From: an uncultured Candidatus Planktophila sp.
GTDB taxonomy: Bacteria; Actinomycetota; Actinomycetes; Nanopelagicales; Nanopelagicaceae
Assembly: GCA_937975715.1 (NCBI GenBank)
Contig: CALJUA010000102.1
Coordinates: 1 to 12,616 of the forward strand
Reading direction: 5' to 3'
Length of the DNA: 12,616 bases
In this document: piece by piece, positions 12,324-12,616 of the stretch
Position numbering within the stretch: position 1 is the stretch's first letter
How the letters are laid out: every line of letters starts with the position of its first letter
Notes under the pieces: generated by a model
What the model was told of the DNA's origin: nothing
What the model saw: only the letters and a program-made list of their open reading frames with translations
Databases searched by the model: none
Translations under genes and position numbers: made by a program

Positions 12324-12616
12324 ATGCGTAATTTACGAGAGATTTTCGCTCAGTTCTGTGCAAGTATTGACGACATGGTTCCAGGTGAACGCGATGACGA
12401 TATGGAGCTCATCAACGCAGAATTCGAATCCATGGTCGAAGGTCTCAATCTCGACCAATCTTCGCCACGCACGTACCTCGATGATTTAGATGATCTCGCT
12501 GCATCTGAAGCGAAAGAGATCTACCAAGTGCCTCAAACAAGACGCGGACTTCACGGAACTGTTACGCATATTCTTGCAACGATAAAGAGCTGGTGGCAGA
12601 AGCCAGGAAATGACGA
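12324..12616 (+). CDS. Unrecognised protein, N-terminal part (cut by window edge)
   Basis: An open frame begins at ATG 12324 (in-frame stop at 12309) and stays open for 97 complete codons to the right edge. The translation begins MRNLREIFAQFCASIDDM and is strongly acidic over residues 15-75, with several Asp/Glu clusters (ERDDDMEL, LDDLDDLAASE). It then becomes basic and aromatic (RRGLHGTVTHILATIKSWWQ). No domain was recognised and no signal peptide or membrane helix is visible in this part. Base and codon use look like the neighbours. There is no clear ribosome binding site, so the start could be a later ATG such as 12375. It is divergent from plsC. Confidence 0.6.
   Translation, partial: MRNLREIFAQFCASIDDMVPGERDDDMELINAEFESMVEGLNLDQSSPRTYLDDLDDLAASEAKEIYQVPQTRRGLHGTVTHILATIKSWWQKPGND

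Overview
This window looks like a piece of chromosome from a compact, moderate-GC actinobacterium, plausibly a streamlined freshwater lineage of the Nanopelagicales (acI) type. The evidence is a SAM-IV-type riboswitch (a class known mainly from Actinobacteria), a PadR regulator fused by overlap to a mycobacterial-type inositol-3-phosphate synthase, an actinobacterial membrane protein often misnamed 'LigA', gene gaps of only tens of bases, and several genes whose -10 box sits six bases before the start codon, as in leaderless actinobacterial transcripts. No rRNA, tRNA, insertion sequence, CRISPR array or phage gene was seen, so this is core or housekeeping DNA rather than an island. The genus assignment is an inference.

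Layout. Positions 1-1775 (minus strand) carry an NCS1-family nucleobase-type permease followed by the first part of a NhaA Na+/H+ antiporter, which runs off the left edge. A 180-base divergent region (1776-1955) holds the permease promoter on one strand. On the other strand it holds a promoter plus a SAM-IV-like riboswitch that leads into a three-gene polar-amino-acid-type ABC importer: lipoprotein binding protein, permease and ATPase (1956-4400). Facing it is a two-gene minus-strand operon (5979-4405), a crotonase followed by an HSDL2-like short-chain dehydrogenase, probably acting on acyl-CoA or related lipid substrates. Divergent from that are a single-domain LuxR-type regulator (6023-6373) and a small membrane protein (6486-7031), closed by a strong bidirectional terminator.

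The second half starts with the minus-strand padR-ino1 operon (8755-7125), which supplies inositol phosphate for actinobacterial phosphatidylinositol and possibly mycothiol. A perfect palindrome in front of padR is a likely operator. Divergent from it is a UraA-type uracil permease (8948-10204) with a hairpin-rich leader. Then come a LysE/RhtB exporter whose start region is bracketed by a perfect 15-base inverted repeat, and an orphan PD-(D/E)XK nuclease with Cas4/RecB-like motifs and two CxxC pairs. The nuclease meets a PlsC-type acyltransferase tail to tail with overlapping stop codons. The right edge holds the N-terminal part of an unrecognised protein.

The most informative point is the riboswitch. 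It suggests the ABC importer takes up methionine or another sulfur compound upstream of SAM, which the protein sequences alone would not show. The other notable signals are the repeated leaderless-promoter spacing, the inverted repeat over the lysE start, the padR palindrome, the uraA leader, and the orphan nuclease.
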